Position numbers and translations under genes: made by a program. The notes beneath the pieces are model-generated. The model ran no database searches and was not told where the DNA came from. It saw nothing but the letters and a program-made list of their open reading frames with translations. Below are positions 53,073-61,762 of a DNA stretch of 64,000 nt, in pieces. The stretch is from Cohnella hashimotonis (GTDB taxonomy: Bacteria; Bacillota; Bacilli; Paenibacillales; Paenibacillaceae): assembly GCF_030014955.1 (NCBI RefSeq), contig NZ_JAGRPV010000001.1, positions 8,457,501 to 8,521,500 of the forward strand, given 5' to 3'. Within the stretch, counting starts at the first letter, position 1; every line of letters starts with the position of its first letter.

Positions 53073-55502
53073 ATGAGAAACATCGGTTTGCGTTTCGTTC
53101 GTCTTCTGATCGCGGCGGCTTTATTCGTCGCACCTCTGGCCTTCGGCGTGCCGGCGACGCACGCCGCCGGTACGGTCACCGCCTACGCGGCGCCCACCGG
53201 CGCGCCCCGCTCCTCCGACTTCACGGTCACAGCCGGCAGCAGCGCCATCGATTTGTACGGAGACAACAACGGCTGGGGCAACAAGGTATCGTACGGTTAC
53301 TTCGACATGACCGGCTCCGTGACCGTGTCGGTGACGGTCAACTTCTCTTTTTCCTCCTATAAACTGGCGCCTGCTTCCCTCGGTCTCGCCTCTACCCGAA
53401 GCGGGAACACGATACAGTTCACGCTGAACGGTCCGACCAACGTATCGCTTATTTTGGACGGGAATTATCAGGGGCGCACGCTCCACCTGTTCGCCAGCGC
53501 GCCAGAGACGAGCGTGCCGAGTCCGTCCGATCCGAACGTCATCTACATCGGACCCGGCTATTACGACTACTCTTCCACGCCGACGACGACGATCACGGTC
53601 GGTTCGGGCAAGACGCTGTATATCGCCGGCGGCGCGTTCCTGAACGGGCATATCGAAGTGCGCGGCGCCTCGAATGTCGCGATCCGGGGCCGTGGCATCG
53701 TCAGCATGAATTATACGTCGACTTATCTGAATCAGCCGATCAGCATCTTGTCGAGCACGAACGTGCAGATGAGCGGCATCATCGTGGACCGGCGAGTCGG
53801 TGCCTGGTCGAGCCTGATGGACAACAGCAGCCAGGTCAGCGTCACCGATTACAAAGTCGTCAGCCCGACTTATGCGAGTACGGACGGGCTGAATCTCGTC
53901 AATTCCCACGACGTGACGATCGACCGCTCTTTCTTTCGGACCGCCGACGACTGCATCGCGATCAAAGGCGTCGTCACGCCAGGCTACAACGCAAGCGATA
54001 ATCCGGCGAGCGGAGCGCCCAACTACAACATCACCATCCAGAACAGTCAATTCTGGAGCGATGCCAACGACGTATGGGCGCTCGGCGCGGAGACGCAAGC
54101 GGCCTATTACGAGAACATCAAGTATTTGAACAACGACGTCCTGTACAGCTATGACGACCGCGACAATCACGGGGTCATTCAGGACCGGGCCGTTATGGAT
54201 ATCACCGCCTTGAACGGCACGCAGTTCCGCAACATTCTGTACCAGGACATCCGGGTCGAGCAGAGCGTCCGGCTCGTCAATCTCTCTTTTGCGGACAGCT
54301 TCTGGTTCGGCTCGCTGCCGGGCAACCAGTCCTTCCCGGGGCTCATCAGCGGCGTGACGTTCCGGAACATTACCGCCGTCGGCACCGGTTCGAAGGAGAT
54401 TCGGCTGTGGGGCTGGGACCTGGGCAAGCCGGTCAGCGACATTCTGTTCGAGGACGTATCGATCGACGGACAATATTTGACCGATCTGGGCGATAAGCCG
54501 TTCAACGTCAACAATTACGTGAAAAACGTCGTCGTCAGGCGCTCTGCCTCACCGGTCGATGCGTATGTCGGCGGGCTGGACTTTTCCTCCGTACAGGGGG
54601 CGAATCAGTGGTACTACAAGGAGTGGAACGGCAGCAGCTACGCCAATATGACGTGGAACGCGACGGACCGAAAATGGAAGGGGACGGGCTCGTACATCGG
54701 CATGTGGGGGCCGAATTTCGTCCACCCGGAGAGCAACGACGCGGTCAAAGCATGGCTGGCCCCGAGTACGGGCACGGTGATGATCAAAGGAACGGCAGCC
54801 AAGTGGGATACGGGCGGCGGCGACGGCGTGCGGATCAAAATCATGAAAAACGGCACCCCGCTGTGGCCATCCAGCGGCTGGCAGACGATTGCGGCGACCG
54901 ATCGGCTCGGCGTACAGTTCGGCGTCATCGCGAACGTCGCTGCCGGCGATTACGTTTATATCGTCGTCAACAAGAACGGCACCGACAGCTATGACACGAC
55001 CGTGCTGGATGCGATGATCTCCTACAAACCGGTTTTTAACGCATCGACCGACTTCCTGACGTATCAGGGCGGCTGGAACTGGAGCTATCTGCAGGGCAAT
55101 GCCGCTCCCTATACGAACATGAACTGGAACGCGGCCGACAAGACGTGGCGGGGCACGAACGCGTGGAATATCATTCACGACGGCGGGCTGATGCATCCGG
55201 ACGCCGACGACACGGTGCGGGCGTGGACCGCCCCGGCATCGGGTACGGTGCGCGTCACGGGCAACGCGCGGAAGCAGGATACGAACGGCGGGGACGGCGT
55301 CCGGGTCAAGATCTTGAAGAACGCCGCGCAGCTATGGCCGGCGAGCGGCTGGCAGGCGATCGCCTACAACGACGCGACGGGTGCCAGCCATTCGCTGACC
55401 GTCAGCGTGACGGCGGGCGACGTGCTCTACTTCGTCCTGGACAAGAACGGAAATAACAGTTACGACACGACGTACTGGAGTCCGAACATTTTGTATACGT
55501 AA
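53073..55502 (+). CDS. Secreted right-handed beta-helix glycosidase (GH28/GH49-like) with duplicated C-terminal module
   Basis: An exported protein of 809 residues with a signal peptide ending near ATHAAG (about 31). A GH49-like N-terminal sandwich precedes a parallel beta-helix. The turns DGLNLVNSHDVTIDRSFFRTADDCIAIK (positions about 270-297, split here) include the TADDCIAIK motif with paired Asp seen in polygalacturonase-like enzymes, and RDNHGVIQDRAVM follows. From about residue 495 two similar 155-residue modules occur, each with NMTWN/NMNWN, VHP/MHP, GTV, GGDGVR(I/V)KI and LWP-x-SGWQ. Substrate could be dextran, pectin or another glycan. AGGAGG precedes the ATG. Confidence 0.8.
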   Translation: MRNIGLRFVRLLIAAALFVAPLAFGVPATHAAGTVTAYAAPTGAPRSSDFTVTAGSSAIDLYGDNNGWGNKVSYGYFDMTGSVTVSVTVNFSFSSYKLAPASLGLASTRSGNTIQFTLNGPTNVSLILDGNYQGRTLHLFASAPETSVPSPSDPNVIYIGPGYYDYSSTPTTTITVGSGKTLYIAGGAFLNGHIEVRGASNVAIRGRGIVSMNYTSTYLNQPISILSSTNVQMSGIIVDRRVGAWSSLMDNSSQVSVTDYKVVSPTYASTDGLNLVNSHDVTIDRSFFRTADDCIAIKGVVTPGYNASDNPASGAPNYNITIQNSQFWSDANDVWALGAETQAAYYENIKYLNNDVLYSYDDRDNHGVIQDRAVMDITALNGTQFRNILYQDIRVEQSVRLVNLSFADSFWFGSLPGNQSFPGLISGVTFRNITAVGTGSKEIRLWGWDLGKPVSDILFEDVSIDGQYLTDLGDKPFNVNNYVKNVVVRRSASPVDAYVGGLDFSSVQGANQWYYKEWNGSSYANMTWNATDRKWKGTGSYIGMWGPNFVHPESNDAVKAWLAPSTGTVMIKGTAAKWDTGGGDGVRIKIMKNGTPLWPSSGWQTIAATDRLGVQFGVIANVAAGDYVYIVVNKNGTDSYDTTVLDAMISYKPVFNASTDFLTYQGGWNWSYLQGNAAPYTNMNWNAADKTWRGTNAWNIIHDGGLMHPDADDTVRAWTAPASGTVRVTGNARKQDTNGGDGVRVKILKNAAQLWPASGWQAIAYNDATGASHSLTVSVTAGDVLYFVLDKNGNNSYDTTYWSPNILYT

Positions 55503-55506
55503 CGCG

Positions 55507-55650
55507 ACCGCAAACAGGTCCGCAACCCGACCGCACCGACCGCAACCCGACCGCAACCCGACCGCACCGACCGCAACCCGACCGCAGTCCGACCGCACCG
55601 ACCGCAACCCGACCGCACCGACCGCAACCCGACCGCAGTCCGACCGTATA
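55507..55650. repeat. GC-rich short repeats built from CCGACCGCA units
   Basis: Directly after the stop codon, CCGCAACCCGACCGCACCGA (20 bp) and shorter 11-bp versions alternate for about 140 bases, with two variants containing CAGTCCGACC. The array reads through in several frames on the minus strand but no start or ribosome binding site supports a gene. Confidence 0.8.
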
Positions 55651-55778
55651 GCGAGGATCGCCTGCCCGCAGCCCATGGTCGGCGGCAAGCTCTTCCCTTT
55701 CTTTCGATTCGCTTCGTTCCGGGTACAATATACCATCGGAAACGTCGGGATGACGGACGGAAGGGGAGAGACGGGCGG

Positions 55779-57128
55779 ATGATCAATACGATAATCGTGC
55801 TGGCGCTCATCGCATGCACGGCTTTCTTCGTGGCCGCGGAATATGCGGTCATACGGGTGAGAATGAGCCGGATCGAGCAGATGGTCGCCGAGGGCAACAA
55901 AAAGGCGTCGGCGGTCAAGCAGATCGTGGCCAGATTGGACGAGTACCTGTCGGCATGCCAACTGGGCAACACGCTGACCAACCTGGCGCTCGGCTGGCTG
56001 GGCGAATCGACGGTGGAGCATTTGCTGAGTCCGGTTTTCGGGCTTTTCGCGCTGCCGGAGTCGGTGGAGACGGTCGTATCCTTCGTGATCGCGTTCCTCA
56101 TCCTCACCTTCCTCGAGGTCGTGGTCGGGGAGCTGCTGCCCAAGATCGTGGCGATTCAGAAGGCTGAATCGCTGGCGCTCGCGTTGGCAAGACCGCTTAT
56201 GATTTTTTTCAAAATCACCTATCCGTTCAGCTGGCTGCTTAACCGTTCGGCGCGGCTGCTCACGGGCATGTTCGGGATGAAGCCGCTCTCCGAAACGGAC
56301 AACACCCGCACGGAAGCCGAGCTGCGCCTCATTTTGTCGGAAGGCTACAAGAGCGGCATCATCAACTCCTCGGAGTTTCGTTATGTGACCAACATCTTCG
56401 AGCTGGACGATATGGTCGCCAAAGGGATCATGATCCCGCGGCGGGACGTGGCGTTCATCGACGAGAGCGAGACGGTGCAGGAGGTCGTGGCCCGTACTTC
56501 GCTGGACGCCTATGATCTATATCCGGTGACGGCGGGCGGCGATAAGGATACGGTAGTCGGGCTGATCGATTACAAGGAGCTGCTGACGACGTATATTCGC
56601 CATCCGGGAGAGCCGGACATGCCCGTCAAGCCTTACATCGAGCCGGTGCTGCAGCTGCTGGACACCGTATCCGTACAGGAGATTCTGCTGCTCATGCAAA
56701 AAAAGGACATCCATATGGCGGTGCTCCTCGACGAATACGGCGGAACTTCGGGCATCGTCACGATCCGCGACATCATCGCGCGCATCGTCGGAGAGCGGAG
56801 GCAGCAGCGCGACGAGGACGGCCGCCCGCTGATCCAGCAGCTCGGGGACGGTCAATACGCGCTGAGCGGCACGCTTATGATCGAGGAGACCAACCGCCTG
56901 CTGAAAACGGAGATCGAAGACGACGAAGGCGTGTACACGTTGGGCGGCTGGCTCATGTCCGAGCTGGAGGAGGCGATGCCTGGCGCCGAAGTGTCCGCGG
57001 ACAACTATACGTTCGTCGTCGCGGAGATGGAAAACCGCCAGATCAAGCGCGTTAACGTGCGACGCTCGGCCGCGGCGGTGGACGATATGCAGGAGGCCGC
57101 GGCCCCCTCTGCGGAGTATCATTCTTAA
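55779..57128 (+). CDS. CNNM/CorC-family protein (DUF21, CBS pair, CorC_HlyC domain)
   Basis: A 449-residue membrane protein of the hemolysin/CorC family, linked to magnesium or cobalt transport. Three or four N-terminal helices form the DUF21 domain (IIVLALIACTAFFVAAEYAVIRVRMSR, LGNTLTNLALGWLGE, VVVGELLPKIVAIQ). Two CBS domains follow (MIPRRDVAFIDES... and LLDTVSVQEILLLMQKK with DEYGGTSGIVTIRDI), then the C-terminal CorC_HlyC domain (about 345-430). GGGGAGA precedes the ATG. It ends at a strong terminator. Confidence 0.93.
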   Translation: MINTIIVLALIACTAFFVAAEYAVIRVRMSRIEQMVAEGNKKASAVKQIVARLDEYLSACQLGNTLTNLALGWLGESTVEHLLSPVFGLFALPESVETVVSFVIAFLILTFLEVVVGELLPKIVAIQKAESLALALARPLMIFFKITYPFSWLLNRSARLLTGMFGMKPLSETDNTRTEAELRLILSEGYKSGIINSSEFRYVTNIFELDDMVAKGIMIPRRDVAFIDESETVQEVVARTSLDAYDLYPVTAGGDKDTVVGLIDYKELLTTYIRHPGEPDMPVKPYIEPVLQLLDTVSVQEILLLMQKKDIHMAVLLDEYGGTSGIVTIRDIIARIVGERRQQRDEDGRPLIQQLGDGQYALSGTLMIEETNRLLKTEIEDDEGVYTLGGWLMSELEEAMPGAEVSADNYTFVVAEMENRQIKRVNVRRSAAAVDDMQEAAAPSAEYHS

Positions 57129-57169
57129 AGCGCAGTTCGTGATTTGCAGAACGCGCGGCAAAGCGAATG

Positions 57170-57208
57170 CGCTCAGGAACCGCACAGCGATGTGCGGTTT
57201 TTTGAGCG
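57170..57208 (+). terminator. Rho-independent terminator
   Basis: AACCGCACA (57178-57186) pairs with TGTGCGGTT (57191-57199) around a four-base loop and runs into six T residues; an outer GCTCA/TGAGC pair extends the stem. Confidence 0.88.
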
Positions 57209-57327
57209 TACCTGAAAGTGAAAATTTGGCGGCGATTCGCGGGCAGGGCAGTAAGCGCGCTATCCGCGTATCGGCTATCGGCTATTGGCGTTTCGGCGTG
57301 TGGCGCTGTTCGGTTGTGCTGCGGCTC

Positions 57328-57515
57328 GAAATAACTGCATTTGTGCAGGTATTTTTCTCGGACCAACGACGCGCGACGGAAAAACTGCAAATATGCAGGT
57401 AAATTTAATCCGTAAGCCGAAATTCGGGCTGATGGGGCAAAAAAGCTGCATTTTTGCATCTATCCAGTCTAAAAGAGGTTAGACCGGCAAAAATAGATGT
57501 ATATTTGCAGGCTTT
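57328..57515. repeat. Four-core TGCA palindrome element, copy 2
   Basis: Cores of the form TGCA-N4-TGCA (last one TGTA-type) begin at 57336, 57386, 57447 and 57498, steps of 50, 61 and 51 bp, nearly the same as copy 1 at 9430-9615. Shared flanks include AATAACTGCAT, GCAGGTAAATT and AATAGATG. The interval 57516-57790 shows no gene; it becomes A-rich before the promoter at 57791. Confidence 0.75.
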
Positions 57516-57790
57516 GCGGTGCAAGAACGGCGCCGCAAGAAGCCGCCGCTGCAAGCGCGAAAGCAGCGTTACAAAACGACGAGGGCGCTGAAGCGTGCGG
57601 TAAGCGAGGAAACCGGCGTGTTTACAGGGAAAGGGCACGCTCGAAATCATTTGGCGGAGGAATTGTAAAAATAAAATGCGGTTTGTGTAAAAATAAAAGA
57701 AAAAACGAGGATTTTAATGGATACGGGAGCATGCGACGGGCTGACGCCGCCTCGTGGGCGGAGAGGCTCGTTTATCAATATTCAGAAAAT

Positions 57791-57819
57791 TTGAATAATT
57801 GAATCCGCTGTCTTATAAT
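57791..57819 (+). promoter_or_regulatory. Strong sigmaA-type promoter of an unexplained transcript
   Basis: TTGAAT (57791-57796), a 17-base spacer and a perfect TATAAT (57814-57819). No long gene follows on the plus strand before the terminator at 58358, so the transcript would be about 570 bases. Confidence 0.7.
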
Positions 57820-57850
57820 GAGGGCAACTCAAACGAAAGGGGATAGTCCA

Positions 57851-57919
57851 ATGGGCCAGGTAAGCGAAGCATATCCGCAGCGTACGGAAATGTGTCGAAC
57901 GCAACCGCCCGGCAATTGA
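57851..57919 (+). CDS. Possible 22-residue leader peptide
   Basis: The ATG at 57851 lies about 25 bases after the expected transcription start and is preceded by AAAGGGGA. It would encode MGQVSEAYPQRTEM followed by CRTQPPGN. Such a short frame can arise by chance; the promoter and ribosome binding site are the only support. Confidence 0.3.
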   Translation: MGQVSEAYPQRTEMCRTQPPGN

Positions 57920-58063
57920 CGTAACGCGGCGGTCCGGGTATGCGGGAATCCAACGATTACGAGCAAGGGACGACTCTTCGGCAAGCAAGGCGCGAACCGG
58001 TCGGTTCGGACGGCGAGCGGATAAGAAAGCGCACGATGATGCAGAGAACGACGATTAAACGAA

Positions 58064-58135
58064 CGGCAAATAAACGAACGATGCAGTAAACGAACGATGC
58101 AATAAACGAACGACGAATAAACGAACGATGAGCAA
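58064..58135. repeat. Five short tandem repeats, consensus near TAAACGAACGATGCA
   Basis: Units of 16-18 bp begin with TAAACGAACG and vary in the tail (GCAAA, ATGCAG, ATGCAA, ACGAA, ATGAGC). They lie in the middle of the unexplained transcript. Confidence 0.7.
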
Positions 58136-58252
58136 GAGAACGGCGAAAAAAGTATGAGGTGAGAGGTGTCGCGGCAAACGAGCGCCAAGGGCGCCGGCAA
58201 GACCCTTTAAACGCACGAATGCGCGTACGACCTTTTGGAGGTCACATTTAAA

Positions 58253-58330
58253 ATGAAGTCTAAGAAGATTACGATCATGCGCAAGCGAATCTGGATGAAT
58301 CTTCGGAAACTTAAGATGGGAGCGTCTTGA
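58253..58330 (+). CDS. Possible 25-residue basic microprotein
   Basis: GGAGG lies ten bases before the ATG, and a strong terminator follows the stop by 28 bases. The peptide is very basic (MKSKKITIMRKRIWM, then NLRKLKMGAS; ten Lys/Arg, one Asp/Glu-free) with an amphipathic look. It has the position of the last gene in the unit promoted from 57791. I do not recognise a family. Confidence 0.4.
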   Translation: MKSKKITIMRKRIWMNLRKLKMGAS

Positions 58331-58357
58331 GACAATTGAATAGCAAACCAGAACAGT

Positions 58358-58393
58358 AGAACACCCGGTTATCAGCTGTTAACCGGGTGTTCT
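58358..58393. terminator. Bidirectional terminator between the short transcript and the ECF operon
   Basis: A perfect 14-bp stem (58358-58371 with 58380-58393) and eight-base loop, followed by CTGTTTG on the plus strand. It stands between two convergent units. Confidence 0.75.
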
Positions 58394-58425
58394 GTTTGTC
58401 GTGGGCGCATATTCGGAGCGGCTGA

Positions 58426-59127
58426 TCAGCGGCGGGCGCTTCGGCTTTCGAGCAGTCCGTACTTTTTGCGGATGCGATCGAGCAGCCGTACCCAGCTGAG
58501 GCCGAAGAAGCCGAGGAACAGCACGTTCGCCGCCGCGTGAGCGAGATCGAAGTAGAAGCTCTGGGCGTATGTGATCAGGAAGAGCTGCCAGCCGAAGGCG
58601 TCGGGGAGGCTGAGCAGCGACCACACGTTCATGATCCAGCCGAAAAGGAAGCCCCAGACGAGGCCGAAGGCGCACAGGCCGATCCGCGACTTCATGAAGC
58701 GCGTATGGCGCAGCCAGCCGGCCGAGGCGCCGACCATGCCCCAGGCGAACATTTGCCAGGGCGTCCAGGGGCCCTGACCGAGGAACAGATTCGAGGCGAG
58801 CGCGGCGACCGCCCCGACGATGAAGCCGGCTTCGCTGCCGAAGACGAGCGCAGCGACGATAACGACGAAGGACGTAGGCTTAAAGCTCGGCAGCGGCGCG
58901 AACGCGATCCGTCCCAGCGCAGCGACGGCCGCCATCGCGGCCAGCATCGCGATCTCGCGCGGCTCGAGCCTGCGCCGTTCGAAGCGGACGAATAGCGGCG
59001 CCATGGCCAGCGTCATCGCGACGGCCGACAGGAGCAGGTAGTGGCCGTCCCAGATCGCCGAAGCGACGGCCAGGCCGGCGGCGAGGAGAATGGCGGCGAT
59101 CAGGAGCGCGCGGCTTCGCTTGTCCAT
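58426..59127 (-). CDS. ECF transporter substrate-binding S component
   Basis: A 233-residue membrane protein with about six helices, the typical size of an S component. A conserved S-component-like stretch reads FAPLPSFKPTSFVVIVAAL and GPWTPWQMFAWGMVGASAG. It is the last gene of the ECF operon and overlaps the ATPase gene by 28 bases. The ATG at 59127 follows GGAGGAGG at 12 bases. Its ligand is not fixed by motifs; the operon partners suggest vitamin B12 or another corrinoid. Confidence 0.8.
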   Translation of the reverse strand: MDKRSRALLIAAILLAAGLAVASAIWDGHYLLLSAVAMTLAMAPLFVRFERRRLEPREIAMLAAMAAVAALGRIAFAPLPSFKPTSFVVIVAALVFGSEAGFIVGAVAALASNLFLGQGPWTPWQMFAWGMVGASAGWLRHTRFMKSRIGLCAFGLVWGFLFGWIMNVWSLLSLPDAFGWQLFLITYAQSFYFDLAHAAANVLFLGFFGLSWVRLLDRIRKKYGLLESRSARR

Positions 59128-60899
59128 CTGCGCATAACCTCCTCCGCCGTAACGGCGTCCGGATACCGGTGCCTGACCGCCCGGTTTACGGCTGTCGTGT
59201 AAAAATAGTTGCCGCCGAAGAAGAGCGGCGGCTCCGCGGCGGCGGCGATCTCTCCGTCGTAGAGCAGGGCGCACCGGTCGGCGTGGCGGGCGGCGAATTC
59301 GGCGTCGTGCGTCACCATGACGATCGTCATGCCTTCCTCGCGCAGCTGCAGGAGGAGAGCTGCGAAGGCTTCCTTGGCATCGGGATCGAGCCCCTTGGTC
59401 GGCTCGTCGATGCAGAGGATGTCCGGGCGCGGGAGAAGGGCGAGCGCGAGCGCCAGCTTCTGCTGCTGGCCGCCGCTGAGATCGTGCGGATGCCGGTCCG
59501 ATAGCGCGCCGAGATCGAACGCCTCCGTCCAATGCGCGATCTCGGCGGCGGCCGCGCCGCCCCTGTATCCGGCGTGCTCGGCCTCTCTCTCGAATTCTTC
59601 GCGTACGGTGTCGCTGCTGAAGTAGAGCATCGGGTTTTGCGCGAGATAGCCGAGCTTGCGTCCCGGCGCGATCGCGATCTTGCCGCGCTGCGGCTTGCGC
59701 AAGCCCGCCATGAGCTGCAGCAGCGTGGACTTGCCCGCGCCGTTGCCGCCAAGGATGGCGAGCAGCTCGCCTTCGCGCACTTGGAGACTCAACTTGCGCA
59801 GAACATCGGGGAGGTCGCGCTCGAAGCGGTAGGTAAGCTCGCGACAGGACAGCGCTTCGGCGAAGCCTTGGGCGCCTTGGCGGGCTGACAAGCGAAGCAG
59901 GCTGCGCAGCTGGGAGACGCCGCTTGAAGCCGGCGGCCGGCGGGTCTCTGCGCCGTCCGCGGACGCCTGTCCGTGCGGACCGCCTGCCATAGGCGCATGG
60001 TCTGCCGGTCCGTCCGAAGCCGCGCGTTCCTCGGCCAGCCGGTCGAGCGCGGCGACCGCCTCGCGCACGGTAAGCGGTAGCGGCGTGTCCGGCGCGGCCG
60101 CCGTTCGATCCGCGGCGCCAGTACCTGCGTCGTCTAGCGCGGCGAGCAATCTGGCGACGGACGGCACGTACAGCCGCTCGCGCGGATCGTCGGTCGCCCA
60201 GATCCGCCTGCAGACTTCGCCGGGCGAGCCGTCATGCCGGATTCGGCCGTCCGCCATGACGACCAGCCGGTCCGCAAGCGGCAAAATGTCGTCCAGCCGA
60301 TGCTCGCTCGCGATGACCGTCACGCCGAACTCCTCGTTCAGCCGGCGCAGCAGATGCACGAACTCGCGGGCGGCGACGGGATCGAGCTGGGACGTCGGCT
60401 CGTCGAGAAGCAGCAGACGCGGCTGGAGCAGGAGCACGGACGCCAGGTTCACGAGCTGGGTCTGTCCGCCGGAGAGCTCGTGCACGGAGCGCTGCATGAG
60501 CGGCTCCAGCCCGAAGAAGCTGGACAGCTCGGCCAGCCGCTGACGCATGACGACCTGCGGAAAGCCTCTGTTTTCCATCGAGAATGCCAGCTCGTGCCAT
60601 ACCGTATCCATCACGATCTGGCTCTCGGGATGCTGGAAGACAAAGCCGATCTCTTCGGCCGCGCGCCCGTCCGGCAGCGCAGCCAGCGGCCAGCCATCAT
60701 AGCGCACGCTGCCGGACAGATCGCCGACGGGCGCAAGCTCGCGCTTGAAGTGGCGGAGCAGCGTCGTTTTGCCGGAGCCGGAAGCCCCGCACAGCACGAC
60801 GAACTCGCCTTTGCGTATGGACAGGTCCACTTCCGTCAGCGCAGGCTGGGCCGCGTCCGGATAGCGGAAGGTCAGGCGCTGCGCCGCGACGATCTCCAT
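59100..60899 (-). CDS. ECF transporter ATPase with two fused nucleotide-binding domains (EcfA-EcfA')
   Basis: A 599-residue cytosolic ATPase. First domain: Walker A GASGSGKTT (38-46), Q-loop FVFQHPESQIVMDT, signature LSGGQTQLVNLA, Walker B LLLLDEPTSQLD. Second domain: Walker A GGNGAGKST, signature LSGGQQQKLALA, Walker B ILCIDEPTKGLD. About 90 residues of Ala/Pro-rich linker join them. Most ECF systems use two separate ATPases, so this is the fused form. GAGGGAGAG precedes the ATG at 60899; the gene overlaps EcfT by 28 bases. Confidence 0.92.
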   Translation of the reverse strand: MEIVAAQRLTFRYPDAAQPALTEVDLSIRKGEFVVLCGASGSGKTTLLRHFKRELAPVGDLSGSVRYDGWPLAALPDGRAAEEIGFVFQHPESQIVMDTVWHELAFSMENRGFPQVVMRQRLAELSSFFGLEPLMQRSVHELSGGQTQLVNLASVLLLQPRLLLLDEPTSQLDPVAAREFVHLLRRLNEEFGVTVIASEHRLDDILPLADRLVVMADGRIRHDGSPGEVCRRIWATDDPRERLYVPSVARLLAALDDAGTGAADRTAAAPDTPLPLTVREAVAALDRLAEERAASDGPADHAPMAGGPHGQASADGAETRRPPASSGVSQLRSLLRLSARQGAQGFAEALSCRELTYRFERDLPDVLRKLSLQVREGELLAILGGNGAGKSTLLQLMAGLRKPQRGKIAIAPGRKLGYLAQNPMLYFSSDTVREEFEREAEHAGYRGGAAAAEIAHWTEAFDLGALSDRHPHDLSGGQQQKLALALALLPRPDILCIDEPTKGLDPDAKEAFAALLLQLREEGMTIVMVTHDAEFAARHADRCALLYDGEIAAAAEPPLFFGGNYFYTTAVNRAVRHRYPDAVTAEEVMRRWTSEAARS

Positions 60900-61762
60900 C
60901 GGTATCTCTCCCTCGTTTCGAATACGATCGGCATGCCTACGAAAAGCGCGAATATCGCGAAATGAATCCATTCAAAGGACCCGAGCCGGAGCGTCTCCAT
61001 CCGCGGGAAAAGCGTGAGCAGGCCCCACCCCTCCCGCCAGCCCGCGAGCGCGAGCAGCAGCAGCAAGCCGAGTATGGCGAGCGTCGCCCGGTCGCGGCGA
61101 TCCATTCGGTACGGGTAAAAGGCGGTCCGCTTGGCCGTGCCGTAGCCGCGCGCTTTCATCGAATCGCCGGTGCGCATCGCGTCCTCAAGCGACCAGGTCA
61201 TCAGGATGCGAAGCAGCAGCGCGCCGTTCCGCAATCTGCGAATCGGACCGCCGGTCCGCATGTCGATGCCGCGCGACCGCTGGATCAGCTCGATCTGCTT
61301 GAACCTGCGGGCGAACAGCGGGATAAACCGCAGCGTCATCCAGGCGTGCAGGGCCGTCTGGGGCAGAATGGCGGAGAACAAGTACATGAACTTGTCCGTC
61401 GTCATCACCACGCGATAGGAGACGAACATCAGCAGCACGGCGAGGATGGTCATCATCGTCATGACGCCGTAGAGGACGGCCTCAAGCGTGATCGGCTGAT
61501 CCATCATATAAAAAAGAATATGCCGTCCGCGGTGGGACAGCAGCGGATTGACGATCGCGAACAGCCCGCCGATCAGCAAGTAGTAGGGAAGCGAGCGCGC
61601 CAGAATCCGGCCCTGCCGCTGCAGAAGCAGGAGCGCTGTCAGCAGAACGAGCGACGCCAATTGGTAGACGGGATGAGTCAGCATCAGTCCGAGCAGGATC
61701 ACGCCGGCGTAATAGATGAAGCAGACGAGCGGATGGAGGCCGGCAAAACCGCCTGCGTTCAC
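60872..61762 (-). CDS. ecfT: ECF transporter transmembrane T component
   Basis: A 296-residue coupling subunit with several N-terminal helices (HPLVCFIYYAGVILLGLMLTHP) and the cytosolic coupling helices carrying the Ala-Arg-Gly type motifs: QRSRGIDMRTGG and DSMKARGYGTAKRT. It starts at a GTG (61762) that overlaps the stop of the DUF4430 gene by four bases, with GGAG eight bases upstream. Confidence 0.88.
   Translation of the reverse strand: MNAGGFAGLHPLVCFIYYAGVILLGLMLTHPVYQLASLVLLTALLLLQRQGRILARSLPYYLLIGGLFAIVNPLLSHRGRHILFYMMDQPITLEAVLYGVMTMMTILAVLLMFVSYRVVMTTDKFMYLFSAILPQTALHAWMTLRFIPLFARRFKQIELIQRSRGIDMRTGGPIRRLRNGALLLRILMTWSLEDAMRTGDSMKARGYGTAKRTAFYPYRMDRRDRATLAILGLLLLLALAGWREGWGLLTLFPRMETLRLGSFEWIHFAIFALFVGMPIVFETRERYRWRSSRRSA

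Noticed and set aside
57826..57960. Cyclic-di-GMP riboswitch
   Set aside because: GGGCAAC and CGAAA near the transcript start recall the class I aptamer, but the conserved ACGCAAAGCC segment and the tetraloop receptor cannot be found.
57829..58200. 123-codon minus-strand frame across the short transcript
   Set aside because: It is produced by reading the 17-bp repeats backwards, has no ribosome binding site, and lies against the clear promoter and terminator of the plus strand.
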